Numbered from the stretch's first letter, positions 53,946-63,415 are shown. The stretch is DNA of 64,000 nt from CAVYGM01 sp963768025 (GCA_963768025.1 CAVYGM010000009.1:115213-179212), one strand, 5' to 3'. Translations and numbers: made by a program. The notes: generated from the letters alone by a model not told the origin.

Positions 53946-54839
53946 TTAATTCTCTCTTCCATTGAGCATCGATACCTCCACATTGTTAGCAGTTGGGGTA
54001 AATTCCAGGGTGCGGATTGGGAATGGAATGGTGATTTCGTGCTTGTCGAATGTCCTCTTGATGGCTTTGATGGCTTCGCTTTTGGCCAGGGGAGGCCCGG
54101 CAATCTCCTGCCGAATCCAGAACCACATCAGAAAATTAATGCTGCTATCGCCAAACTCCGTAAAGTGCAATTCGACGGGCTTGTCGTCCCGGACAAAATT
54201 AAGTCTTTCGATCGCCTGCACAGCCAGATCCTGCACGCGCTGCAGGTCGTCCGTGTAGGCTACCCCGCAGTCAATCTGAATGCGCCTTTCTCCCGACTTC
54301 GAGAAATTGGTGATGGGATTTTGAAAAATATCTTTGCTGGGGATTTCGATTTCCTGCCCCGAAAAATTATCAATAATGACCGAACGCAAATTTATAGATT
54401 TAACCTTACCAAAAAAGCTGTTAGTTTCTACCACATCGCCGACCTGAATGGGGCGTTGCAACGTAATGAAGGTACCCGAAATAAAGTTAGCCGTCAGGTC
54501 TTGAAAAGCGAAACCGATGGCCAGCGCCACTACACCAGCACCCGCCAGCAGGGAAGTCACGGTTTTGTCGAGGCCCAGTATGCTTAGAGCACAAAAGAGG
54601 CCCAGGGCGAAAACAAACAGCCGGCTTAGGGTAGACACCATGGCTACCAGAGCCACATTATTCGATATTTTGCCCATAACTCCGGAAACGAACTTGCGGG
54701 TAAAACGGGATATAAAACCAAAAAGAAACAGGAGAGCAATGGCTAGGATAAAGTTGGGAATATGGGCGACCGCTGCCTGGTACCAGGTCGTAAGTTTAGC
54801 ACCGGACAGGGCCACAAAATCATTAATTTGAATCAACAT
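53946..54839 (-). CDS. mscS: small-conductance mechanosensitive channel, MscS family
   Basis: 297 residues. Three N-terminal membrane helices, the third being the glycine/alanine-rich pore helix LLAGAGVVALAIGFAFQDLT, followed by the beta-domain signature NFISGTFITLQRPIQVGDVV and the C-terminal cage (RSVIIDNFSGQEIEIPSKDI, FQNPITNFSKSGERRIQI). The protein opens under membrane tension to release solutes in osmotic downshock. Single gene, convergent with ahcY. Confidence 0.92.
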   Translation of the reverse strand: MLIQINDFVALSGAKLTTWYQAAVAHIPNFILAIALLFLFGFISRFTRKFVSGVMGKISNNVALVAMVSTLSRLFVFALGLFCALSILGLDKTVTSLLAGAGVVALAIGFAFQDLTANFISGTFITLQRPIQVGDVVETNSFFGKVKSINLRSVIIDNFSGQEIEIPSKDIFQNPITNFSKSGERRIQIDCGVAYTDDLQRVQDLAVQAIERLNFVRDDKPVELHFTEFGDSSINFLMWFWIRQEIAGPPLAKSEAIKAIKRTFDKHEITIPFPIRTLEFTPTANNVEVSMLNGREN

Positions 54840-55007
54840 AAAGAATAAATTGGGTATTGATAGTACATACTTCTACCCTAATACTAACGCGAGCCCATCA
54901 GGATTGTTCCCCTCCGCAGGGATTGTTTGCGTGAGAATCGGCCTTTCAATCGTTGAAAACACTATCTTTGTGGTTTAAACGACTCTAAATTATATTCCTA
55001 AAATAGT

Positions 55008-55694
55008 ATGAAATTTGGTGTAGTAGTATTTCCGGGTTCTAATTGCGACGACGATACTGTTTTTACTCTTCAGCACAACTTGGGGCAGGAAGTGGTAAAA
55101 TTGTGGCACAAAGACCACAGCTTGCAGGGGTGTGATTTTGTGATCCTGCCGGGTGGATTTTCGTATGGCGACTATCTGCGCACGGGGGCCATTGCCCGCT
55201 TCTCGCCCATTATGAACGAGGTGATCGATCACGCGAACCGGGGAGGCTACGTAATGGGAATTTGCAATGGCTTTCAGATTCTGGTAGAGGCAGGTTTGCT
55301 GCCGGGAGTGCTGTTACGCAACCTTTCCCAAAAATACATTTGTCGGAACATACACCTGATGCCCCAAAGTAAAACGGCCCTGCTAACCGCCGCGCTGGAT
55401 CGTCGTCCGCTGACGATTCCGATTGCCCACGGCGACGGACGGTATTTTACCGATGCGGACGGGCTAAAAAAACTGAATGACAACGACCAGGTACTGTTTC
55501 GGTATTGCGATGCTGAGGGAAATATCACCGACGAAACCAACGCCAACGGCAGTATTGAAAATATCGCCGGCATCACCAACTCCACCTTCAATGTTTTCGG
55601 CATGATGCCCCACCCCGAGCGGGCTTCCGACGAGGCATTAGGAAATGCCGACGGGAGGTTTATATTGGAACAGATCGTAAACGTAGCGGTATAA
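55008..55694 (+). CDS. purQ: phosphoribosylformylglycinamidine synthase, glutaminase subunit PurQ
   Basis: 228 residues. Supplies ammonia from glutamine for the fourth step of purine synthesis. Class I glutamine amidotransferase motifs: VVVFPGSNCDDDTVFTLQHN, PGGFSYGDYLRTGAIARFSP, the nucleophile Cys in YVMGICNGFQILVEAGLLPG, and the catalytic His/Glu in MMPHPERASDEALGNADGR. PurL and PurS are not adjacent. TATCTTTG at 54963-54970 is a possible -7 element, 38 bases upstream of the ATG. Confidence 0.95.
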   Translation: MKFGVVVFPGSNCDDDTVFTLQHNLGQEVVKLWHKDHSLQGCDFVILPGGFSYGDYLRTGAIARFSPIMNEVIDHANRGGYVMGICNGFQILVEAGLLPGVLLRNLSQKYICRNIHLMPQSKTALLTAALDRRPLTIPIAHGDGRYFTDADGLKKLNDNDQVLFRYCDAEGNITDETNANGSIENIAGITNSTFNVFGMMPHPERASDEALGNADGRFILEQIVNVAV

Positions 55695-55723
55695 GAGGAA
55701 TGCTTCCTGTATGAGGCATATAC

Positions 55724-55764
55724 ACAAAATCGGTCGGCTCCCTGAAAGGGCCGACCGATTTTGT
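55724..55764. terminator. bidirectional terminator between purQ and lolA
   Basis: ACAAAATCGGTCGGC pairs with GCCGACCGATTTTGT across an 11-nt loop, placed between two convergent genes. Confidence 0.85.
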
Positions 55765-55781
55765 TACCTAGGTGTTCTTTT

Positions 55782-56432
55782 TTAGCGAAGATCCACAACC
55801 TCCACACCTGGGTATAACTTGGCGTTGAAGGTGAAAAAATTGTCCGCCACCGTCACATTCGGCTGAAAGCTATCCACCTTGTACACTACATGCTGCCCAT
55901 TGCCCATCAGTATATCCCAACTTTTGATGGATTTATCGGCCTTATTTACTTTGATCAGTACCTTGGTCACTTTGCTGTACTGGGTGGTCGGTATCAGTTG
56001 AACCGTCTCGTAGGTTAGGCCGCCCTCCTTACTTTCCTTCGCAAACGAATACCGGTAGCCCTTTTTGTAGGCAGTGTATATCTGGGTTGGGTTCAGGTCG
56101 CCGATTTCGGCAGGATCATAATCCTGTATGTTAACTTCGTTGGTTTCCTTAATGTAGGTGGCCATAATTTTGCCATCGTTGAATATTTCCTGCCCCGCCA
56201 GTTTCAGGCGAAACTTCTCACCCTTTACCGTGGCATCGCCCTTCATGGCACGCCCTCCTTCCGGATTGTACGAGAAAGTAGCCTTGTAGGATTTTAGATC
56301 TTTGTATTTGGCACTCATAGCGTCCAGGATAGCGGCTGCCCTTTTGTCATTTTGAGCCAGCAGGGGAGCAGCTGTACTTACAAAAAGTATGGCCAGGAGT
56401 ACCACAACTGCATTTATGTTTTTTTTCATCAT
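55782..56432 (-). CDS. lolA: LolA-like outer membrane lipoprotein carrier
   Basis: 216 residues from the Met of MMKKNINAVVVLLAILFVST, a cleavable signal peptide ending near APLLAQ. The mature domain is the open beta-barrel of LolA-type proteins: LDAMSAKYKDLKSYKATFSY, MKGDATVKGEKFRLKLAGQE, IFNDGKIMATYIKETNEVNI, and the C-terminal VDSFQPNVTVADNFFTFNAK. It ferries lipoproteins, or another lipid, across the periplasm. It is downstream of ftsK on the same strand (about 165 bases), an order seen in other Bacteroidota. Confidence 0.85.
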   Translation of the reverse strand: MMKKNINAVVVLLAILFVSTAAPLLAQNDKRAAAILDAMSAKYKDLKSYKATFSYNPEGGRAMKGDATVKGEKFRLKLAGQEIFNDGKIMATYIKETNEVNIQDYDPAEIGDLNPTQIYTAYKKGYRYSFAKESKEGGLTYETVQLIPTTQYSKVTKVLIKVNKADKSIKSWDILMGNGQHVVYKVDSFQPNVTVADNFFTFNAKLYPGVEVVDLR

Positions 56433-56596
56433 GGGTAAAGAATTAGTACGATTCATTTGAACAAATACAGCCCCAAAAAATTAAGACTGTCATGTGGGTT
56501 AGAGGTATTTTGTAGTAGTAGGTTTAACGCAGCCGGATTAGCGGACGTTCCCCTGGCCAACATTCTACCCAAAAAAGCCGCACCAGGCCGTTGCTG

Positions 56597-59080
56597 TTAA
56601 CTAACCCCCATGCTTTTCAAGTGTTGATCGAGACTTTCCAAATCGTGAAACAATACATCGCGTGCTTTACTTCCGGTGAAAGGACCCACAATGCCCGAAA
56701 TTTCCAATTGATCCATGATGCGCCCGGCGCGGTTGTAGCCCAGTTTCATTTTGCGTTGAATCAGGGAGGTACTTCCCTGCTGATGCGTCACCACCAGACG
56801 GGCGGCATCAGTAAGGAGGGCGTCAAAATCCTCGGTATCCAGTTCGTTGCGTCCTTCACCGCCATCTTCGCCTTCGTATTCGGGCAGGGCGTAGGCGGAT
56901 TCATAGCCACGCTGACTGCCGATAAAATCGCAGACATCTTCAATCTCACGCGTATCGATGTAGGGGCATTGCAGGCGCACGATTTCCGAATTGACCGCCA
57001 GCAACATGTCACCCTGCCCCACAAGTTGCTCGGCCCCTCCGGCATCCAGAATGGTACGGGAGTCGATACTGGACGTCACGCGGAACGACAATCGAGCGGG
57101 GAAGTTGGCCTTGATCAGACCCGTGATGACCTTCACCGAAGGCCGCTGGGTAGCTACCACCAGGTGAATCCCCACGGCCCGGGCCAGCTGGGCCAAACGC
57201 GCAATGGGCGTTTCGACTTCCTTGCCGGCGGTCATCATCAGGTCGGCCAGCTCGTCGATCACCAGTACGATGTAGGGCAAAAAACGGTGGCCTTTTTCAG
57301 GGTTCAGCCGACGTTGGATAAATTTGGTGTTGTACTCTTTCAGGTTACGGGCGGTGGCTTCTTTGAGCAGATCATAGCGGCTGTCCATTTCGATGCAGAG
57401 CGAATTCAGCGTATAAATCACCTTCTTAGTGTCCGTAATGATAGCTTCTTCGCTGTTGGGAAGCTTGGCCAGGTAGTGCCGCTCCAGCTTGTTAAACAGG
57501 GTTAGCTCCACCTTTTTGGGATCCACGAGCACGAATTTGAGCTGAGCCGGGTGCTTTTTATAAATCAGGGAAGCCAGGATTACGTTCAGGCCCACCGACT
57601 TTCCCTGACCGGTAGCCCCTGCCATCAGCAAGTGGGGCATCTTGGTAAGGTCGGCGATGAAAATTTCGTTGGACACGGTTTTACCCAGTACCACCGGTAG
57701 GTCATAATTGGATTTCTGGAAACGCTCGCTGCCCAGTACGGTGCGGATAAATACCGTCTCCCGGTTCTTGTTGGGTACTTCGATGCCAATGGTACCCCGC
57801 CCTGGCATAGGCGCGATGATCCGGATGCCCAGGGCGGCCAGGCTCAGGGCGATGTCTTTTTCGAGGTTTTGGATTTTCGAGATCCTCACTCCCGCTTCGG
57901 GCACAATCTCATACAGGGTTACGGTGGGTCCAATGGTAGCTTTGATCTTGGAAATATTGATTCCATAGCTACCCAAGGTGTCCACGATGCGCTCCTTATT
58001 GCTTTCGAGTTCGTCGTGGGATACCTTCTCGTGCGCATTGTCATTTGTTTCGTTCAAAAGCTCCAACGTCGGAAACTGGTAGGAGGGAAGGTCGAGCGTG
58101 GGGTCGTACTGGCCAAAATTACGCAGTACCTCATCGCTCACATCCTCATCGTCCGTTTCTTCGAGTGGGGCTATGAAGGGTGCGCTGTCGGCTACTTCCA
58201 GTTCCAGTTTTGGTTCAGGCTCGGGGATAAACTCAGCCGTCACTTCCTCGTCTTCTTCGTCCTCCATTGGATCTTCGTCCACCTCTACAAGATCGGTTGG
58301 CTCGTCGTCGTAGGTACCGCCCATGGGCGAAAATTTGGCTTTGGGTTCAGCCTTAGCCTCGTATTCAGGAATTTCTTCCGACGGATCCGTATGAATGCTC
58401 TTAAAGCGGGGCTTGCGGGTTTGGCGGGCTTTCCACTGCTCCACGGGATCCACGTTGTAGGAGTAAACAACAAAGCAGAACAGCACCACCACAATGAAAA
58501 TTATACTCCCATACCCCAGCAGATTTCTGACCAGGTCATTGACATAGTACCCAAATCCACCCGGCAGGAAGCTAAGGTCCGGGGCGTTGTCACTCATCAT
58601 CACGATGTAGCCCATCAGCGTACTGACCCACAAGGTATAAAAGATAACTTCCTGCGTGGTGCGACCAAGATTCAAAAGATCATATTTGAAAAAGAGCCGC
58701 CACCCGGCCAAAAAGGGAATAAGGGGAATGGCCAAAGAGGCGATTCCAAACCAACGGTATACGAAAAACTGGGCGAGTATAGCACCCACTACTCCGAGAA
58801 AATTGCGTGTATGGGCCCCTATTTGCCGGATGGGTTGGTACCCTAGCGCGTTTACTTCGCTCTGATCGGCCAGGCCCGTAAAAAGGTAGGAGACGAAAGA
58901 AACTTCCATCAGCACGCTCACCACCATCAGGATGGCCCCCGCCACAAGAATATTCTTGGGGCTGGTCGTGATGGCCGTCCAGTCGATTGTAAACTGGCGT
59001 GAAGGTTGGCTTTCTGGTTGGGTATTTTTTGTTCGATATGTATTTCCCCGACGCGGTTTATCAGCCATAAGGACAGTCAT
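56597..59080 (-). CDS. ftsK: FtsK/SpoIIIE DNA translocase
   Basis: 827 residues. N-terminal four-helix membrane domain (about residues 40-215), an acidic linker (EVDEDPMEDEEDEEVTAEFI), then the RecA-like motor: ATP-binding LLMAGATGQGKSVGLNVILA, Walker B YIVLVIDELADLMMTAGKE, VVATQRPSVKVITGLIKANF and the sensor DMLLAVNSEIVRLQCPYIDT. The C-terminal gamma winged helix that reads KOPS-like polarity sequences is present (LIQRKMKLGYNRAGRIMDQL). It pumps chromosome ends to the division septum for dimer resolution. A start a few codons later (MADKPRRG) is possible. Intact. Confidence 0.95.
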   Translation of the reverse strand: MTVLMADKPRRGNTYRTKNTQPESQPSRQFTIDWTAITTSPKNILVAGAILMVVSVLMEVSFVSYLFTGLADQSEVNALGYQPIRQIGAHTRNFLGVVGAILAQFFVYRWFGIASLAIPLIPFLAGWRLFFKYDLLNLGRTTQEVIFYTLWVSTLMGYIVMMSDNAPDLSFLPGGFGYYVNDLVRNLLGYGSIIFIVVVLFCFVVYSYNVDPVEQWKARQTRKPRFKSIHTDPSEEIPEYEAKAEPKAKFSPMGGTYDDEPTDLVEVDEDPMEDEEDEEVTAEFIPEPEPKLELEVADSAPFIAPLEETDDEDVSDEVLRNFGQYDPTLDLPSYQFPTLELLNETNDNAHEKVSHDELESNKERIVDTLGSYGINISKIKATIGPTVTLYEIVPEAGVRISKIQNLEKDIALSLAALGIRIIAPMPGRGTIGIEVPNKNRETVFIRTVLGSERFQKSNYDLPVVLGKTVSNEIFIADLTKMPHLLMAGATGQGKSVGLNVILASLIYKKHPAQLKFVLVDPKKVELTLFNKLERHYLAKLPNSEEAIITDTKKVIYTLNSLCIEMDSRYDLLKEATARNLKEYNTKFIQRRLNPEKGHRFLPYIVLVIDELADLMMTAGKEVETPIARLAQLARAVGIHLVVATQRPSVKVITGLIKANFPARLSFRVTSSIDSRTILDAGGAEQLVGQGDMLLAVNSEIVRLQCPYIDTREIEDVCDFIGSQRGYESAYALPEYEGEDGGEGRNELDTEDFDALLTDAARLVVTHQQGSTSLIQRKMKLGYNRAGRIMDQLEISGIVGPFTGSKARDVLFHDLESLDQHLKSMGVS

Positions 59081-59202
59081 GTGTGTAGTATTAGTGGTCT
59101 ATATTCAGGCCGTTTTCAGTAGGATACACCAAAGAATGAACTGGTATTATATAGATATGTTGCAGCAAAACCTTACTGAACATGGATTATTATTATCCCG
59201 GA

Positions 59203-60249
59203 TCAAAAACCATTTTGTGTTTGCGAAACCAATGATTTACAAATTTGCCGGGCGAGGGCGGGGCCTTCGTAGATAAAGCCGGTATAAACTTGTAACAGGG
59301 CGGCTCCGGCGTCAAGTTTGGTACGGGCATCGGAAGGGGAGGCTATGCCACCTACTCCTAAAACCGGAAATGCATTCCCCGATTTCTCGCAAAGATAACG
59401 AATAACTTCCGTTGAGCGGTATTTGAGCGGTTGGCCGCTTAGTCCTCCGGCCCCGATTTTCTCCAATTCAGCCTCCGACGTAGCCAATCCTTTTCGGCCA
59501 ATGGTAGTATTGGTGGCAATGACCCCGGCGATGCCCGTCAACTTCACTATATCAATAATGTCATCCAGTTGGCTGTGGTTAAGGTCGGGGGCAATTTTCA
59601 GGAAAATCGGCTTTGGTTTTGGCTTATACCCGTTGATTTTCTGCAATTCCCGCAGCAAGTGGGAGAGGGGTTCCTTCTCCTGCAACTCGCGCAGACCGGG
59701 CGTGTTGGGCGAGCTCACATTCACCACGAAGTAGTCTACCACCTCGTACAGGTCCTGAAAGCAGCTGATGTAATCGTCGAGAGCCCGTTCGTTGGGGGTA
59801 TCTTTGTTCTTGCCAATGTTCCCTCCCACCAGTATATCCGACTTGCGGCTGCGCAGTTTGGCCGCCGCCACCGCGGCCCCCTTGTTATTGAAGCCCATGC
59901 GGTTGATCAACCCCTTGTCCGATTTCAGGCGAAACAGCCGGGGGCGGTCATTGCCGGGTTGGGGGCGGGGCGTTACGGTACCTATTTCTACGTAGCCAAA
60001 ACCCAGCGCGGCCAACTCATCCACCATTTCGGCGTTTTTGTCGAAGCCTGCGGCTAGTCCCACGGGGTTTTTGAACCGGAGGCCCGCTACCTCCCGGACC
60101 AGGGAAGGGTGTTCGTATACATATAGTTTTTTCAAAAGACCGGGTACGAAAGGCAGCTGGTACGCAAACCGGAGTACATCGCATACCCAGTGATGCACCT
60201 GCTCGGCATCGAAGAAAAAAAGAATTGGCAGAAGGAGACGTTTGTACAT
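59203..60249 (-). CDS. pyrD: dihydroorotate dehydrogenase (quinone), class 2
   Basis: 348 residues. Oxidises dihydroorotate to orotate at the inner membrane with FMN, donating electrons to quinone. The N-terminal amphipathic extension (LLPILFFFDAEQVHHWVCDV) places it in class 2. FMN and substrate motifs follow: FKNPVGLAAGFDKNAEMVDE, GFGYVEIGTVTPRPQPGNDR, RLFRLKSDKGLINRMGFNNK, NVSSPNTPGLRELQ, ATNTTIGRKG, PVLGVGGIASPSDARTKLDA. Full length and intact. Last housekeeping gene before island II. Confidence 0.95.
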   Translation of the reverse strand: MYKRLLLPILFFFDAEQVHHWVCDVLRFAYQLPFVPGLLKKLYVYEHPSLVREVAGLRFKNPVGLAAGFDKNAEMVDELAALGFGYVEIGTVTPRPQPGNDRPRLFRLKSDKGLINRMGFNNKGAAVAAAKLRSRKSDILVGGNIGKNKDTPNERALDDYISCFQDLYEVVDYFVVNVSSPNTPGLRELQEKEPLSHLLRELQKINGYKPKPKPIFLKIAPDLNHSQLDDIIDIVKLTGIAGVIATNTTIGRKGLATSEAELEKIGAGGLSGQPLKYRSTEVIRYLCEKSGNAFPVLGVGGIASPSDARTKLDAGAALLQVYTGFIYEGPALARQICKSLVSQTQNGF

Positions 60250-60654
60250 TCCACAAAAATAGAAGGTTCGTTGCTAGTGGAGTGTAGAAAGGGCTTTTTT
60301 TATTTTTTAGAATAGCAATTGCCTACTCCTCGGTCGGTACTGTTCACCGTGGCATGACTCTGCGCAGGCGTTTTGTCTTCCTGGCAGTGCTTTAACCAGG
60401 ATCTGTGTCCTCATGATAGCCGTCAGGATAATGGACGTTACTGCTTTTCTCGTAGGGGAATGTATTTTGAAAAGTTGTATTTTGTCTTCGGGCCGTTAAA
60501 CGGGATCGTCCGCCCGGACGGCCTTTTATTTTCAGTACGCAGTCTCCTTTCGGAAGACCCTGTACAATAGGGGCATTCAGGCCCCGTTTACCATGTAACG
60601 GTAGGCCCGTGGAGACACAGGCCACGGAATACAAAATCCCTGTAAGCTGTAGTT
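60250..60654. other. intergenic border of island II
   Basis: No gene is supported. Contents: a T-rich start, the second copy of the 84-bp repeat, then two small hairpins (GGGGC-ATTCAG-GCCCC near 60570 and CCGTGG with CCACGG near 60607-60628). Base composition changes sharply to AT-rich at about 60650. Confidence 0.55.
60484..60567. repeat. 84-bp dispersed repeat, copy 2 (left border of island II)
   Basis: Begins GTCTTCGGGCCGTTAAACGG and ends CCCTGTACAA; 73 of 84 positions equal copy 1 at 14755-14838, no gaps. Here the middle reads CGTCCGCCCGGACG, an internal 6-bp hairpin that is weaker in copy 1. Beyond CTGTACAA the two loci diverge completely. Confidence 0.85.
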
Positions 60655-62721
60655 TTATTCCTTGAAATAAGTCTCATTTGCTTTATCAGTTAGGTCATAG
60701 TACGTCCTTTCTCCCTTAGTTGAATCTAAAGTTTTTCTTTCAGTTGCAATAAGTCCCAATTCTTTCAATTTAATAGAGCGCCTTGACACTTTCTGATAAG
60801 TGCAATCCAGTTCTTGTGCCAAACCAGATGCGTATTGTGGCTGTTCAATTTTCAGCGAATTTAGAAATGAAAGGTCAAATTCAGCAATTTGTATTTGTTC
60901 ATTGACCGCAGGTAAATGAACCGAAACATGTTCAATGCTACAAGTTCCTTTTTTACAGGTTGGGCAGAGCATATCAAAAAGTTGCAGTTTATCAAGCACT
61001 TCATAAGGATAGGTTTTCCCACAATTGTCACATTTTAACTGTTTGGCTGAAGAAAGATATTTTCTTATCGAATCAGAATAATTAAAACGTCTTTGAATTA
61101 CATACTTTCTATCACTTCCACGACCATAGAAAAGATCATCTTTAATACATAGACCATAGTTTAACGAGAAGAAGCTCATCAATTTTGAGCTGTCTTGGTC
61201 TTTCTGTTCATTATATTTCGTAATGAAGAAATGCAACTCCAACGATGAAAGTAATTCTTCCAAGTCTTTATCTATATAGAAATGACTTGTTGGTGGTTTA
61301 GCTTTATCAGCTTGAAATATTTTTGAATCTAAAAAACCTATTTCTCTTTTATTATTTTTAGAAAGGGTTATTATTGTATTTAGAAGTTCGTTTAAATGAT
61401 ATTTCTCTATCTTAATGTTAAAAGGTTCTCTCATAAACTTATTTTGAGAGAAGTATGGATTTATTGAATCATTAAAATATCTTTCCGAAGCAAGGTCCAA
61501 ATCTCTTAATGTTATCTTTTGGTCTTTAGAAATGCTGTTGAAAAAGCGTACCACAAAATCCATCCAACATTTCTTGGAACACTAGAAGTTATTTCAAACA
61601 ATAAATTAGATAGTAATCATCCATCGAATTCTTGGAAATGTCAAAAAAGTAATCAGGGTCTCTTTTGCAAAAATAGTTTATACGCCTTGTTATCAGTTTT
61701 TTGACACTTCTTTCGAGCTTCAAACTGAATATCTGTCACTTTTCTGGCTTGGTACAAATCATAATAATCAAGTTTTATTTGCTCGACTTTTTGAGGGTCT
61801 ATGTCGCCCAAATAGATTCTACCTGGATAAGCAGCAATTTTAAATTTGAAATATTCATCCGACCAATTATTTAATGGACTAACAATTGTATCAACAAAAA
61901 CTTTCATTGCGGGTTCTTCAATTTCAGAAAAATCGTCAAGGCAAATAAATATATATTTGATTCCGATTTTTGATAATAACCTTTTTATACTTGTGAAAAT
62001 TAATGTAGGGTTAAAGCATTTAAGAAGAATCTCTGAGTATTGTTCCTGAGTATTTTTGCTAATTGCATTTTTTTGTGAGCTACTTTCACCTGCAGATATT
62101 TTAACTGCCAATTCTTTTGGCGATAAATTTAATTCGCCCGAAGTATTTTGCGATTTATTCAATTCCCCGGAACTGTTATTAGCTTGATTAATATTTTTTT
62201 CTTTGAGGATTTGAATATCTATAAACTCATTCTTTTCAATTTCGTTAAATATATTTTCAAGTTCTACTTCAAATTCTTTTTTATCAGGACCAAATATTTT
62301 TGAAATTTTAGCGAAGAAAAACTTTAAGGTGTTGGTTTTTACTTCTTCCTTTATTTGTTCAATTATTTGCTTTAAAAAATTTTTATTTACTAGGTATTTT
62401 TGAAGGTCACTTTCTGTAATTAGATTTCTGTATTGGGTTGCGTCGTAAGTAGGCAAACTTTTTGACTGTTCAAAAATTGTTTTGACATCAATATATAGTG
62501 ATAGTTTATCGTTTTCCTTTCTTACATCATGTTGCAATCTTGCTATAATAGTAGATTTTCCAGTCCCTTTTCTGCCAATTAAAATTGTAGTATTAGGTCT
62601 TAGACAAGATTTTAGCAAAATCATTGTCTAATGGGTCAACATATAATTCCTCTATAATGTCCTCATCATCATTTATATCAGAAAGATTGGCTCTTCTACA
62701 TTTTTTTAGAGAGTCAACCAT
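60655..62721 (-). pseudogene. P-loop ATPase with zinc ribbon and winged helix, broken by frameshifts
   Basis: A protein of roughly 680 residues split by at least three frame changes near 61670, 61600 and 61545 and one near 62620. An N-terminal part (MVDSLKKCRRANLSDINDDE) precedes Walker A (TILIGRKGTGKSTIIARLQ) and a Walker B-like strand (KYIFICLDDFSEIEEPAMKV). Sensor-like TSSVPRNVGWILWYAF follows. The C-terminal half has a zinc ribbon (LKCDNCGKTYPY, LCPTCKKGTC) and a winged helix (YASGLAQELDCTYQKVSRRS). It resembles STAND/KAP-like ATPases such as the Sll1717 family. AT-rich cargo; possibly defence-related, not established. Confidence 0.7.
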
Positions 62722-62788
62722 TAAATAGAAGCTATCTTTCTCTCGTTGTCTATTTGCATAAGGTGATATGTTTAAAAATTACAGCTTA

Positions 62789-62813
62789 CATTTGTACAAA
62801 TGCAACTAGTTGC
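62789..62813. promoter_or_regulatory. two adjoining perfect palindromes upstream of the ATPase
   Basis: CATTTGTACAAATG (62789-62802) and GCAACTAGTTGC (62802-62813) are each self-complementary and share one base. They lie about 70 bases upstream of the ATPase start (minus strand) and 17 bases from the ssb remnant. They resemble MarR-type operators; no matching regulator gene is seen next to them. Confidence 0.5.
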
Positions 62814-62829
62814 GTTTATTTCAGTTATG

Positions 62830-63199
62830 GATGTAGTTGGTCGGGTTTGTCTAACATGATAAAGCTGTCTCACCAATAATCTCTTGTAACATAACGCTTG
62901 TTTCCCTCTTTGTCATCGTACGAGCGGGTCTTGATTTTTCCTTCCAGATAGATCATACATACTTTTTTCAGGTACTTGGCGGCTAAGTCGGCCAAAGTAC
63001 GCCGCAAAACCACGCTGTGCCATTCGGTGTTAGAATGACTCTCTCCTTTCGAATCTCTGAAATATTTCAGTAGTAGCCAATGAATAGCCACGCTTTATAT
63101 TTTCCTCTAAAGGTTGTAGGTCAGGGCGCCGCTGCGCTCTTTGCCCAGGTTACCAATTAACCCTATTTTCGGTCAGCCGGTGCAGTTTCGCCCCCGCAT
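62830..63199 (-). pseudogene. ssb: full-length, decayed single-stranded DNA-binding protein gene
   Basis: Conceptual translation across several shifts gives KIGLIGNLGKE, SLATTE, YFRDSKGESHSNTEWHSVVL, then LADLAAKYLKKVCMIYLEGK and IKTRSYDDKEGNKRYVTEII, and finally MLDKPDQ. This is the OB-fold of SSB in the right order. The ATG is near 63199. Stops and frame breaks occur near the start, near 63090 and near 62890. Residue 50 region (GESHSNTEWHS) corresponds to where the other ssb fragment at 17820 ends. Confidence 0.8.
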
Positions 63200-63231
63200 G
63201 GTAAAATTGACGGATTTGCGTACAAGCTAGA

Positions 63232-63415
63232 TCATGTTTTACATATTTCCAAGTCATCCATCGGGCTTATTATCTGATCAAAGCCTTTGGTAGTCATGTG
63301 GGTGTATATTCGTTTCGGCGATCCGATCTGCGGTTTTGGAGCTTTCATGGCCTGAAAGTACCTGTATGTAGCGCAAATACGTCCCTTTTCTAACACCCTA
63401 GTCTGAGGGGACTAC
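63232..63415 (-). pseudogene. C-terminal remnant of a second tyrosine integrase
   Basis: Reading across one or two shifts gives LEKGT, RYIQVLSGHESSKTADRIAE, IYTHMTTKGFDQIISPMDD and LEI, then a stop. This includes the box with His (SGHESSKT) and the catalytic Tyr (IYTHMTTK) of phage-type integrases, and the ending GFDQI.SP..DLEI typical of Bacteroidota integrases. It differs clearly from the island I integrase. No N-terminal part is visible upstream. Confidence 0.65.

Noticed and set aside
56591..57505. 304-codon open frame on the plus strand inside ftsK, and 325 codons at 57869-58846
   Set aside because: Antisense to the conserved ftsK motor and linker; His/Gln-rich translation typical of reverse-complemented coding sequence.
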